The notes beneath the pieces are model-generated. The model was not told the DNA's origin. It searched no databases and saw only the letters and a program-made list of their open reading frames with translations. A stretch of 46,656 bases of DNA from positions 1-46,656 of the forward strand of contig JARKOQ010000115.1 of NCBI GenBank assembly GCA_029976005.1, in the 5' to 3' direction. Below are positions 15,242-22,557 of the stretch, one piece after another. Both the position numbers and the translations under genes were made by a program. How positions within the stretch are numbered: the stretch's first letter is position 1; the number at the start of each line of letters is the position of its first letter. The stretch comes from Aggregatilineales bacterium. GTDB lineage: Bacteria; Chloroflexota; Anaerolineae; Aggregatilineales; Ch27.

Positions 15242-16613
15242 GCTGGGCTTCTTCCTTCCGATTGAACGGCAGGACGATGACAAACGTGACGCCGCCGCCC
15301 GGCGTATCGTCGATTTGCAGCCGCCCATGGTGGGCCTCGACGATGCCCTTGGCGATCGCCAGACCCAGGCCGGTCTTGCCCTGCTTGCCGTGGAAGAACG
15401 GCTCGGTGATCCGGGCGCGCTCCTCCGGCGTCAGGTTCGGCCCGTGGTTGATCACCGCCAGCCGGGCCTCGTCGCCGCCGATCTCGCCGCGCAGCTCGAT
15501 CGCGGAGTCGGGGGCTTCGTAACGCAGCGCATTCTCGACCAGGTTGGACAGCGCTTGCAGCGCCAGCCCGTAATCGAATTCGACCAGGGGCAAATCCTCC
15601 GGAAAGACAAGCCGCACCCGTTCCTGGCCGGTGCGCTGCCAGACGCGCGCGGCGGCGTCCCCGGCCAGTTCCTCCAGGGAATTGGCCGCCCGGTTGAGCT
15701 GCACCGCCCCGGCCTGGAGGCGCGACAGGTCAAGCAGGTTGCCGACCAGGTCGTTGAGGATGTCCGCCTCGTTCTCGATGGTCGCCGCGATCTCAAGCTG
15801 CTGGTCCGGCGAAAGCTGCTGGAGCAACTGGCGCAGGTTGCTGGCCGAGGTCTTGATGACCGTGATCGGCGTGCGGAGGTCGTGGGAGACCGCGCGCAGA
15901 ATGGCGGTCTTGAGCCGGTCGGCCTGTTCGAGCTGGTGGGTGCGCAGGGCGCGCTCGTTCAGCTCGATCCGGTGGAGGGCCATCGCCGCCTGGGAGGCGC
16001 AGGCGTTCAACAACTGCTGCTGCCCGGCCGACAGGGGTTCCAGGAAGGCCGTGCACAGCGTGCCATACACCGTCTCCCCCACCTGGAGCAGGACGTAATG
16101 GACCGCCTCGCTTCCTTCAATCGAGCCGCCGGCTTCGGGCAAAATCTGCACCTGGCGCGCCGACAGGTCCCGCCACAGCGTGTCGGTCAGAATCGTGTGC
16201 ACTTCCCCGGCGGTCATCGACTGGTTAAGGTCGCGCGTCAGGCGGTACAGGATTTCCTGCTCGAAGGCGCGCTGGCGCGCATCCGCTGCCTGGCGCTGGG
16301 CCTGGGCCGCGAGCTGCCCGCCCACCACGGCCACCACCAGAAAGACCACCAGATCGAGCAGATCGCGCGGATCGGCGACGATCAGGGTATACAGCGGGCG
16401 CACCAGGAAAAAGTTAATGCTGACGAAGCTGACGAACGCGCTGACCAGGGCCGGCCCGATGCCCTGCCAAATGGCAATCACCAGCACGGCAAATAGAAAC
16501 AGCGTCGTGAAATTGGCCAGCGTCAGGAAGTCCCGCAGGAGCCATAACCCCATCGTCATCGCCATCACGATGACCAGCGACAATCCGTAGGGCCGCAGCG
16601 CTTTCAGTCTCAT
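15213..16613 (-). CDS. KdpD-like sensor histidine kinase lacking the N-terminal sensor/Usp domains
   Basis: A 466-residue membrane kinase. Residues 10-100 form the four-helix DUF4118 module of KdpD (SINFFLVRPLYTLIVADP). A GAF-like domain follows (about 120-215), then the HisKA helix with H244 (AVSHDLRTPIT), then an ATPase domain with NLVENALRY and GKTGLGLAIAKGIVE. Full-length KdpD has a roughly 370-residue N-terminal KdpD-sensor plus Usp region, which is absent here. I start at MRLKALRPYG (16613). A TTG at 16628 with an abutting GGAGG would add five residues, but the mapped -10 leaves too short a leader for it. It probably senses K+ or turgor. Confidence 0.8.
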   Translation of the reverse strand: MRLKALRPYGLSLVIVMAMTMGLWLLRDFLTLANFTTLFLFAVLVIAIWQGIGPALVSAFVSFVSINFFLVRPLYTLIVADPRDLLDLVVFLVVAVVGGQLAAQAQRQAADARQRAFEQEILYRLTRDLNQSMTAGEVHTILTDTLWRDLSARQVQILPEAGGSIEGSEAVHYVLLQVGETVYGTLCTAFLEPLSAGQQQLLNACASQAAMALHRIELNERALRTHQLEQADRLKTAILRAVSHDLRTPITVIKTSASNLRQLLQQLSPDQQLEIAATIENEADILNDLVGNLLDLSRLQAGAVQLNRAANSLEELAGDAAARVWQRTGQERVRLVFPEDLPLVEFDYGLALQALSNLVENALRYEAPDSAIELRGEIGGDEARLAVINHGPNLTPEERARITEPFFHGKQGKTGLGLAIAKGIVEAHHGRLQIDDTPGGGVTFVIVLPFNRKEEAQHEAQNPGGG

Positions 16614-16639
16614 CCCGCCCTGTTCCAACCTCCGCCCCG

Positions 16640-16668
16640 ATCATAGCACCGCCCCGCGCCCCTGCCAG
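16640..16668 (-). promoter_or_regulatory. Promoter of the kdpD/kdpE-like pair
   Basis: Minus strand CTGGCA (16668-16663), 17 nt, and the extended -10 TGCTATGAT with hexamer at 16645-16640. The expected leader before the ATG at 16613 is about 20 nt. Confidence 0.45.
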
Positions 16669-16713
16669 GGTTCCCGCGCGTTCCAGCAGGGCAACTGCGA
16701 AAAAAAACGATTT

Positions 16714-16766
16714 GAACCGCCAAAACGCCAAGGGCGCCAGGGAAAGTCATAGAGAAAAGCCGAGGG
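16714..16766. repeat. Intergenic repeat, family A (copy 3)
   Basis: GAACCGCCAAAACGCCAAGG is followed by GCGCCAGGGAAAG and AGAGAAAAGCCGAGG. This is the clearest copy of the 9-base GCCA-rich pattern. It lies between the kdpD-like gene and a small hypothetical gene. Confidence 0.6.
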
Positions 16767-16772
16767 ATGCCT

Positions 16773-16988
16773 TTACTTGCCCTGGTCGGGATTCCATCCC
16801 CAGCCCGGAAAGAACGTATGCGTCACGCTGACGTCGTGCCCGGCGGCCACATGGGCCTGCCAGCGCCCCATTTTCCCGCCATCTCGATCGTTCCAGATCG
16901 TGCTCCAACTGAAATAGATGCTGAAGGTGATCGTTTCCTCGCACGTGCGACACGTCACCACAAACTGAACCCGTGGATATCTGGCCAT
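16773..16988 (-). CDS. Small hypothetical protein, 71 residues
   Basis: An open frame starting MARYPRVQFVVTCRTCEETI. A purine-rich GGGGGGCGC stretch precedes the ATG at 16988, and an in-frame start at 17036 is possible. It contains a CxxC pair (C13, C16) and many aromatic residues (IYFSWSTIWND, FFPGWGWNP), with no signal peptide or membrane segment. The amino-acid mix is protein-like, unlike the Arg/Pro-rich shadow frames around it, and no other gene covers this stretch. A small metal-binding or beta-type domain is possible. I do not recognise a family. Confidence 0.4.
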   Translation of the reverse strand: MARYPRVQFVVTCRTCEETITFSIYFSWSTIWNDRDGGKMGRWQAHVAAGHDVSVTHTFFPGWGWNPDQGK

Positions 16989-17056
16989 GCGCCCCCCATC
17001 CTGGTCGCGCCGCTGGCAATCGTGCCATCCGCGCATGTGAAAGATGACAATCGGCC

Positions 17057-17085
17057 GTCACAATGCGTTCCGAGCACAGTATACT
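17057..17085 (+). promoter_or_regulatory. Possible promoter of the methylmalonyl-CoA decarboxylase operon
   Basis: GTCACA (17057-17062), 17 nt, TATACT (17080-17085). The -10 is good and the -35 poor. It lies 63 nt before the mmdA start. Confidence 0.4.
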
Positions 17086-17148
17086 TAAAATCAGGATGGA
17101 TGAAGGACAGGTCACCCGGCCAACACCAGATTTGGCAAGGACTAAAGG

Positions 17149-18705
17149 ATGACTCAAGAAGATCCCCGTATTCTCGAACTGCGGCGCATCCGCGAGCTGG
17201 CGCGCCAGGGCGGCGGCGATGAACGGATCGCCGCGCAGCACGCCAAAGGCAAGCTGACCGCCCGCGAGCGTCTCAACCTGCTGCTCGATCCGGGCACGTT
17301 CAACGAGTTGGAGCCGTTCATCACCCACCAGAGCGACGACGAAATGGGCCTGGCCACCCAGACCTACATGGGCGAGGGCGTCGTCACCGGCTACGGCCAG
17401 ATCGACGGGCGCACCGTCTACGTCTATTCGCAGGACTTCACCGTCTACGGCGGCACGCTCAGCGAGATGCAGAGCCACAAGATCTGCCGCGTGATGGACC
17501 TGGCCCTGCGCAATGGCGCGCCCATCATCGGCCTGATCGATTCGGGCGGCGCGCGCATTCAGGAAGGCGTGCGGAGCCTGGGCGGCTACGCGGAAATCTT
17601 CCGCCGCAACGCCCAGTATTCGGGCGTGATCCCGCAGATCAGCGTCATGCTCGGCCCGTGCGCGGGCGGCGCGGCCTATTCCCCCGCCCTGACCGACCTG
17701 ATCATCATGGTGCGCAAGAAGTCGTTCATGTTCCTGACCGGCCCGCAGGTGATCAAGACCGTGACCGGCGAGGACGTGGACACCGAAGAACTGGGCGGCG
17801 CGGACGTGCACGCCGCGATCAGCGGCACCACCCACCTGGTCACGGATACCGAGGAAGAGGCGCTGGCCCTGTGCCGCCAGGCCCTGAGCTACCTGCCCTC
17901 CAACAACGTCGAAAACCCGCTGTACATCCCGCCGACCGACGATCCGCTGCGCATGGACGAGGAGCTGAACACGATCGTCCCGATCGATCCCTCGCAGCCG
18001 TACAGCATGCACGACGTCATCGCCCACGTGGTCGATCAAGGCTCGTTCCTGGAGTTGCAGCCGGAATGGGCGCGCAACGCGATCATCGGCCTGGCCCGCA
18101 TCGGCGGGCACAGCGCCGGGATCGTGGCCCAGGAGCCGAGCATGATGGCCGGCGTGATCGACATCGACGCCGCCGACAAGATCACCCGTTTCGTGCGCAT
18201 GTGCGACTGCTTCAACGTCCCGCTGGTGACCTTCGTCGATTCGCCCGGCTTCCTGCCCGGCGTCAAGCAGGAGCACAGCGGCATCATCCGCCACGGGGCC
18301 AAGGTGCTGTATGCCTATTCCGAGGCGACGGTGCCCAAGATCAGCGTGATCACGCGCAAGGCCTACGGCGGCGCGTATGTCGTGATGAGCAGCAAGTACC
18401 TGGGCACGGACGTCAACTACGCCTGGCCGAGCGCCGAAATCGCCGTGATGGGCGCGGAAGGCGCGGTCAACATTATGTTCAAGAAAGAAATCAGCCAGGC
18501 GACCGATCCCAAGGCCGAGCACGCCCGTCTGACCGAACAGTATCGCCAGCGCTTCAACAATCCCTACCATGCCGCCAGCGCCGGGTACGTCGACGACGTG
18601 ATCGAGCCGCGCGAGACACGGGCTAAGATTTGCGCGTCCCTGGCCGCGCTGCGCGACAAATACGCTCCCGCCCCGCCGCGCAAGCACGGCAATATCCCGG
18701 TCTGA
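17149..18705 (+). CDS. mmdA: Methylmalonyl-CoA decarboxylase alpha subunit (carboxyltransferase)
   Basis: A 518-residue carboxyltransferase of the propionyl-CoA carboxylase beta / MmdA family. Typical features are AAQHAKGKLTARERLNLLLD at the start, then IDSGGARIQEGV and GPCAGGAAYSPAL for the N-terminal crotonase-like half. The C-terminal half has FVDSPGFLPGVKQE and RKAYGGAYVVMSS. It moves the carboxyl group of methylmalonyl-CoA (or a similar substrate) to biotin. The family alone cannot separate carboxylase from decarboxylase. The three following genes (delta-type, biotin carrier, sodium-pump beta), and the lack of a biotin carboxylase gene, point to the sodium-pumping decarboxylase. The ATG has AAGGA 7 nt upstream. 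Confidence 0.9.
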   Translation: MTQEDPRILELRRIRELARQGGGDERIAAQHAKGKLTARERLNLLLDPGTFNELEPFITHQSDDEMGLATQTYMGEGVVTGYGQIDGRTVYVYSQDFTVYGGTLSEMQSHKICRVMDLALRNGAPIIGLIDSGGARIQEGVRSLGGYAEIFRRNAQYSGVIPQISVMLGPCAGGAAYSPALTDLIIMVRKKSFMFLTGPQVIKTVTGEDVDTEELGGADVHAAISGTTHLVTDTEEEALALCRQALSYLPSNNVENPLYIPPTDDPLRMDEELNTIVPIDPSQPYSMHDVIAHVVDQGSFLELQPEWARNAIIGLARIGGHSAGIVAQEPSMMAGVIDIDAADKITRFVRMCDCFNVPLVTFVDSPGFLPGVKQEHSGIIRHGAKVLYAYSEATVPKISVITRKAYGGAYVVMSSKYLGTDVNYAWPSAEIAVMGAEGAVNIMFKKEISQATDPKAEHARLTEQYRQRFNNPYHAASAGYVDDVIEPRETRAKICASLAALRDKYAPAPPRKHGNIPV

Positions 18706-18719
18706 CAGGCGGCGAACCC

Positions 18720-19037
18720 ATGAACGATCTCACAACCGCCCTGAACATTACCCTGGTAGGCATGGCGCTGGTCTTCGCCACGATCATCCTGTTGTGGCTG
18801 GTGATGCTGCTCCTGATGCGCCTGACCGCCGACCATCCCGAAGTCGAGGAGACGACCGCCGTGAGCGAGCGCGATCGCAAGCGCCGGGCGGCGGCCGCGG
18901 CAGTCGCGGTGGCGCTGGCGCGCGATCAGGACCGCGACCAGCCGCATCCCTTCCCCCTGCCGCCGACGGCGATCGTCACGGCCTGGCAGGCCGTGCAGCG
19001 CGGGCGTCTGCTCAGCGAAAAAGGTCCCAAACGATGA
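18720..19037 (+). CDS. mmdD: OadG/MmdD-like membrane anchor subunit
   Basis: A 105-residue protein with one N-terminal membrane helix (about 8-33, ITLVGMALVFATIILLWLVM) and a charged cytoplasmic tail containing RDRKRRAAAAAVAVALA. This is the build of the gamma/delta subunits of sodium-pumping decarboxylases, which hold the soluble subunits to the membrane beta subunit. The tail ends with a Pro-rich and WQAVQRGRLL stretch seen in many OadG-type proteins. The stop overlaps the start of the biotin carrier gene (ATGA). Gene order A-D-C-B follows that of Veillonella mmd, without mmdE. Confidence 0.8.
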   Translation: MNDLTTALNITLVGMALVFATIILLWLVMLLLMRLTADHPEVEETTAVSERDRKRRAAAAAVAVALARDQDRDQPHPFPLPPTAIVTAWQAVQRGRLLSEKGPKR

Positions 19038-19483
19038 AAATCACGGTCCGAATTGACGACGGCACCTATGAAGTGGATGTCGCCGACCTGCGCGCCCGCC
19101 CGATCATCGCGCTGGTCGAGGGCGAACGGTTCGAGGTCTGGCCGGAGGAAGGCCCCACGGCGGCGATCAGCCAGCCCCTGAAGGGGACGCGCCCCCTGGC
19201 CGCGCCGCGCGCCGCCAACCGGGCGGTGATGCCTGCGGCCCCCACCGCCCCGGCCGCGCGCAATGATGCCAAGGCCGTGCACGCCCCTATTCCGGGCGTG
19301 ATCATCTCGGTGGCCGTCAAGCCGGGGGATCAGGTCGAAGTCGGGCAGGAGCTGTGCGTCCTGGAAGCGATGAAGATGAAGAACTCGATCCGCGCGCCGC
19401 GCGCCGGGCAGATCGGGGCCGTGCCGGTCTCGGTGGGCCAGCACGTCCAGCACCACGATCTCCTGTTCGAATACGCGGACTGA
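19034..19483 (+). CDS. mmdC: Biotin carrier subunit of the decarboxylase
   Basis: A 149-residue protein with three parts. There is a short N-terminal beta region (MKITVRIDDGTYEVDV), an Ala/Pro-rich linker (about 55-80), and a biotinyl domain (about 82-149). The biotin-accepting lysine is K114 in EAMKMKN. The biotin arm carries CO2 from the carboxyltransferase to the membrane beta subunit. The ATG overlaps the stop of the preceding gene by three bases, so translation is coupled. Confidence 0.9.
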   Translation: MKITVRIDDGTYEVDVADLRARPIIALVEGERFEVWPEEGPTAAISQPLKGTRPLAAPRAANRAVMPAAPTAPAARNDAKAVHAPIPGVIISVAVKPGDQVEVGQELCVLEAMKMKNSIRAPRAGQIGAVPVSVGQHVQHHDLLFEYAD

Positions 19484-19499
19484 GGCGACAGGGACCCGC

Positions 19500-20630
19500 A
19501 TGGATTTCTCGCAACTACTTCCGGAACTCACCAAGGGCCTGTCCAACTTCACGTTGGGCAACGCCGTGATGATCCTGGTCGGGCTGGTGCTGGTCGGGCT
19601 GGCCGTGATCAAGGAATACGAGCCGGTGCTGCTCCTGCCGATCGCCTTCGGCTGCATCCTGGCGAACATCCCCATTACCGGCATGTGGGATGAAGGCGGC
19701 CTGTTCCGCGTGCTCTACAACGCCGGGATCGGTAACGAGCTGTTCCCGCTGCTGATCTTCGTCGGCGTGGGGGCGATGATCGACTTCAGCCCGCTGCTTT
19801 CCCAGCCGCGCATGGTGCTGCTCGGCGCGGCCGGGCAGTTCGGCATTTTTGGCACGCTGATCCTGGCGACCCTGCTCCGCTTCCCGCTGAACCAGGCGGC
19901 GTCAATTGGCATCATCGGCGCGATCGACGGGCCGACCTCGATCTACGTCGCGCAGAAGCTCGCCCCGGAGCTGCTCGCTCCGATCGCCGTGGCGGCCTAT
20001 TCATACATGTCGCTGGTGCCGATCATCCAGCCGCCGCTGATGCGCCTGCTGACCACCCGCGAGGAGCGCATGATCCGGATGGAATACGCCCCGCGCCCGG
20101 TTTCGCGCCGCGCGCTGGTGCTGTTCCCGATCGTGGTCACGCTGACGGTCGGCCTGCTGGTACCGGAAGCGACTCCGCTGATCAGTATGCTGATGCTGGG
20201 CAATCTGCTCCGTGAAAGCCGCGTGGTCGATCGCCTGCGCATGGCGGCCGAGAACGAGATCGTGAACATCGCCACCCTGTTCCTGGGGCTGGCGATTGGC
20301 GCGACGATGACCGCCGACAGCTTCCTGAACCTGGCCACCATCCAGGTCTTGATCCTGGGCCTGCTGGCCTTCGCGCTGGATACGGTGGCAGGGCTGCTCT
20401 TTGGCAAGCTGATGGCGCGCCTGAGCGGCGGCAAGATCAACCCGCTGATTGGCGCTGCCGGGATCAGCGCCTTCCCGATGGCGGGCCGCCTGGCCGCCAA
20501 GGTCGCCCAGGAAGAGGACTTCGAGAACTTCATCCTGATGCACGCGATGGGGGCCAACACGGCCGGCCAGCTCGGCAGCGTGATGGCCGGCGGCATCCTG
20601 CTGGCCCTGGTGACCGCGATCCTGGGATAA
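19500..20630 (+). CDS. mmdB: Sodium-pumping decarboxylase beta subunit (OadB/MmdB family)
   Basis: A 376-residue integral membrane protein with about nine to eleven hydrophobic segments. The conserved IIGAIDGPTSIYVA stretch has D143, equivalent to the essential aspartate of OadB that couples decarboxylation of carboxybiotin to outward Na+ transport. GAAGISAFPMAGR and the C-terminal GANTAGQLGSVMAGG are also family features. AGGGA lies 6 nt before the ATG. Last gene of the operon, followed by a strong terminator. The complex would turn the free energy of methylmalonyl-CoA (propionate or succinate pathway) into a sodium gradient. Confidence 0.95.
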   Translation: MDFSQLLPELTKGLSNFTLGNAVMILVGLVLVGLAVIKEYEPVLLLPIAFGCILANIPITGMWDEGGLFRVLYNAGIGNELFPLLIFVGVGAMIDFSPLLSQPRMVLLGAAGQFGIFGTLILATLLRFPLNQAASIGIIGAIDGPTSIYVAQKLAPELLAPIAVAAYSYMSLVPIIQPPLMRLLTTREERMIRMEYAPRPVSRRALVLFPIVVTLTVGLLVPEATPLISMLMLGNLLRESRVVDRLRMAAENEIVNIATLFLGLAIGATMTADSFLNLATIQVLILGLLAFALDTVAGLLFGKLMARLSGGKINPLIGAAGISAFPMAGRLAAKVAQEEDFENFILMHAMGANTAGQLGSVMAGGILLALVTAILG

Positions 20631-20652
20631 CCGCCAGACCAGTCCCTGTTAG

Positions 20653-20690
20653 AAAAGCCTGCCCCGATCCGATCGGGCAGGCTTTTTGTT
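20653..20690 (+). terminator. Rho-independent terminator of the mmd operon
   Basis: AAAAGCCTGCCC (20653-20664), 10-nt loop, GGGCAGGCTTTT (20675-20686), continuing TGTTT. It begins 22 nt after the mmdB stop. Confidence 0.9.
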
Positions 20691-20733
20691 TGCCATCGCG
20701 CCGGCGGCATCCAAGCCGCTGTTTTTGGCTCTG

Positions 20734-20750
20734 GCTGATCGCTGACCGCT
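20734..20750. repeat. Intergenic repeat, family C (copy 2)
   Basis: GCTGATCGCTGACCGCT, the exact reverse complement of 2176-2192. It begins within the stop codon of the LacI remnant read on the minus strand. Confidence 0.55.
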
Positions 20751-20892
20751 ACTTCTTGAGCCGCCGGGTGCTCTCGCGCACGATCAGCTTGGGCGGCAGC
20801 ACGCGCGGGTAGACCGGCGTGCCCGGCCGCTCGATCAGGTCGATCACGTACTCGGTGGCCAACTGGCCCAGCATCCTCAACCCGTTGGCGAT
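20749..20892 (-). pseudogene. C-terminal remnant of a LacI-family regulator gene
   Basis: The minus strand encodes IANGLRMLGQLATEYVIDLI, then ERPGTPVYPRVLPPKLIVRE and STRRLKK before a TAG stop. This is the ordinary C-terminus of a LacI/GalR repressor (PP.LIVRESTR). Homology ends abruptly near 20892. The frame upstream runs into a TAG after about a dozen unrelated codons, and the DNA becomes AT-rich. About 290 residues, including the whole DNA-binding domain, are missing. It lies just upstream of the ABC operon at 21491, which it presumably once controlled. It was not recovered as an intact gene in any frame. Confidence 0.75.
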
Positions 20893-21020
20893 CCGCTTTG
20901 AAGACCATTTGCCTATTTGATGGAAAACCGCCTACACAAAATCCTTGGCACTACCAATTGTCCATCATTCCGATTCGCAGCACCGGCTATGAATCTTCCT
21001 CCCCAGAACACACAGGTTGT

Positions 21021-21049
21021 TTGACAATTCGCCTGGGAACGTTTAGACT
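21021..21049 (+). promoter_or_regulatory. Promoter of the RbsB/RbsC-type transporter operon
   Basis: TTGACA (21021-21026), 17 nt, TAGACT (21044-21049). It is followed at once by a LacI-type operator. The leader to the binding-protein ATG would be about 435 nt. Confidence 0.55.
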
Positions 21050-21063
21050 GGAAAACGATTTCA
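21050..21063. promoter_or_regulatory. LacI/CcpA-type operator
   Basis: GGAAAACGATTTCA matches the catabolite-repressor/LacI-family pattern TGWAANCGNTWNCA at 13 of 14 positions. It abuts the -10 of the promoter at 21021-21049, so a bound repressor would block transcription. The adjacent LacI gene is only a remnant. Confidence 0.55.
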
Positions 21064-21180
21064 TGCAAAGCGTCCAAATGCAGAACTTCGGCAGCGCGAC
21101 GAATCATGAGCCTCCAGGCGACCCCAACGCGGCAATCCGTGTTTTTTCGGGCACATCCCGCCATCGGGATTCGCGCCGGG

Positions 21181-21193
21181 TTGTATAATACAA
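21181..21193 (+). promoter_or_regulatory. TATAAT within a perfect 13-base palindrome
   Basis: TTGTATAATACAA is fully palindromic and contains a consensus -10 (TATAAT, 21184-21189), but no recognisable -35 lies 16-18 nt upstream. It may be a second, regulated promoter of the transporter operon. In the rest of the leader (21194-21477) I see no riboswitch or gene. Confidence 0.35.
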
Positions 21194-21490
21194 ACAAAGC
21201 GCATGGAACGGTGGACACGGCGCAGCCCTTTCACGGGGAGTCTGTCCACGGGGCACGCGCACGATCCTCAACCGCGACCCCCTACGCAGTCTGCTGCACC
21301 GAGTTTCAACACGCACAGGGTCTGGATTTGCATTTCCCGCACTCTTCGATGGCCATCCAGGGCTAGCACTGACTGACTCACCGGAAAAACGCGCGAGGTC
21401 CTGGGCGCGCCGCCGGTTCAGACAAGGAGGCCAACAGCACAATCCCTTTTTTCTTCGTCGATTGGTTCGGTCAGTTGGGAGGAGAAAGTC

Positions 21491-22474
21491 ATGTTCAAGA
21501 AGTCTTTGTTGATTCTGGTCAGCATCGTGATGATCCTCTCGCTCGCGCCCGCCACGCTGAGCGCGCAGGGCGACCCGATCGTGATTGGGTTCCTGCCCGG
21601 TGTGGTGGACCCCTTCTATCAGGTCATGGAACTCGGCGTCAACGCGGCCGCCGAGGACATGGGCGTCCAGATCATCACCCAGATCCCGCAGACCTGGGGC
21701 GTCGAAGTTCAGACCCCGATCCTGGACGCCATGATCGCTCGCGGCGACCTGGATTACCTCATCATCGCCCCGACCGACAAAGATCAGATGATTGGCCCGC
21801 TGGAAGCCGCCCTCGATGCCGGCATCCAGGTCATCACCGTCGACACCTTCCTCGGTGATGGCGACTACGTCAACGGCCCGGTCACCTTCCCGATCAGCTA
21901 CATCGGCTCCGACAATGTCGAGGGTGGGCGCATCGCGGCCCGCGGCCTCGCCGCCGCCATCGGCGGGACGGGCAAGGTCTACATCAACTCGACCAACCCC
22001 AACGTCAGCTCGGTCGAAGGCCGCGCGGTTGGCTTCAACGAAGTCATGGCCAACGAGTATCCTGACATCGAAGTCGTCGGGCTGGACTTCAACCTGGACG
22101 ACCCGGCGAGAGCCACCGAGCAGACCGCGGCCGTGATCGCGCGCGAGCCCGATCTGGCCGGTGTGTTCGGGACCAACGTGTTCAGCGCCCAGGGTGCAGG
22201 CCAGGCCGTCATCCAGGCCGGTCTGGGTGGGCAGGTTCAGGTCGTCGCCTACGACGCCACCCAGCTCGCGATCGAGAACCTGCGCGCGGGCGTGGTTTCG
22301 CTGGTGCTGGCCCAGAAGCCCTTCGACATGGGTTACATGGCCGTCCAGTTCGCGGTCGCCCATGCGGCCGGCGTGACCAGCCTGCCGAAGCGTGTCCAGA
22401 CCGGGTTCGCCATCATCGACATCAACAATGTCGACGATCCGGCAATCGCTCGCTTCATCTACCAGGTCCCCTAG
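21491..22474 (+). CDS. Sugar-binding protein, RbsB type (CUT2 ABC importer)
   Basis: A 327-residue periplasmic-binding protein of the pentose/hexose (RbsB, SBP-4-like) class. GGAGGAG lies 6 nt before the ATG. Residues 1-26 form a signal peptide ending TLSAQ. The mature protein starts DPIVIGFLPGVVDPFYQVME, the first sugar-contact strand. IIAPTDKDQMIGPLEAALDA, VITVDTFLGD, then YIGSDNVEGGRIAARGL and VVAYDATQ follow, the usual hinge and ligand segments. CUT2 systems bring in monosaccharides, not long oligomers. The ligand is unknown; downstream enzymes suggest a sugar that is isomerised, phosphorylated and dephosphorylated or cleaved. Confidence 0.9.
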   Translation: MFKKSLLILVSIVMILSLAPATLSAQGDPIVIGFLPGVVDPFYQVMELGVNAAAEDMGVQIITQIPQTWGVEVQTPILDAMIARGDLDYLIIAPTDKDQMIGPLEAALDAGIQVITVDTFLGDGDYVNGPVTFPISYIGSDNVEGGRIAARGLAAAIGGTGKVYINSTNPNVSSVEGRAVGFNEVMANEYPDIEVVGLDFNLDDPARATEQTAAVIAREPDLAGVFGTNVFSAQGAGQAVIQAGLGGQVQVVAYDATQLAIENLRAGVVSLVLAQKPFDMGYMAVQFAVAHAAGVTSLPKRVQTGFAIIDINNVDDPAIARFIYQVP

Positions 22475-22497
22475 TCAACCCATGAGGGTTTAACCGC

Positions 22498-22531
22498 AAG
22501 CCGGGGATGCTGCCTGCAACATCCCCGGCTT
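22498..22531 (+). terminator. 12-bp stem-loop between binding-protein and permease genes
   Basis: AAGCCGGGGATG (22498-22509), 10-nt loop, CATCCCCGGCTT (22520-22531). It begins 24 nt after the binding-protein stop and 27 nt before the permease ATG. It has no U-run and is a probable attenuator or mRNA 3' stabiliser. Confidence 0.6.
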
Positions 22532-22557
22532 CAATTCAATATGTTGGGAGGTGATCG

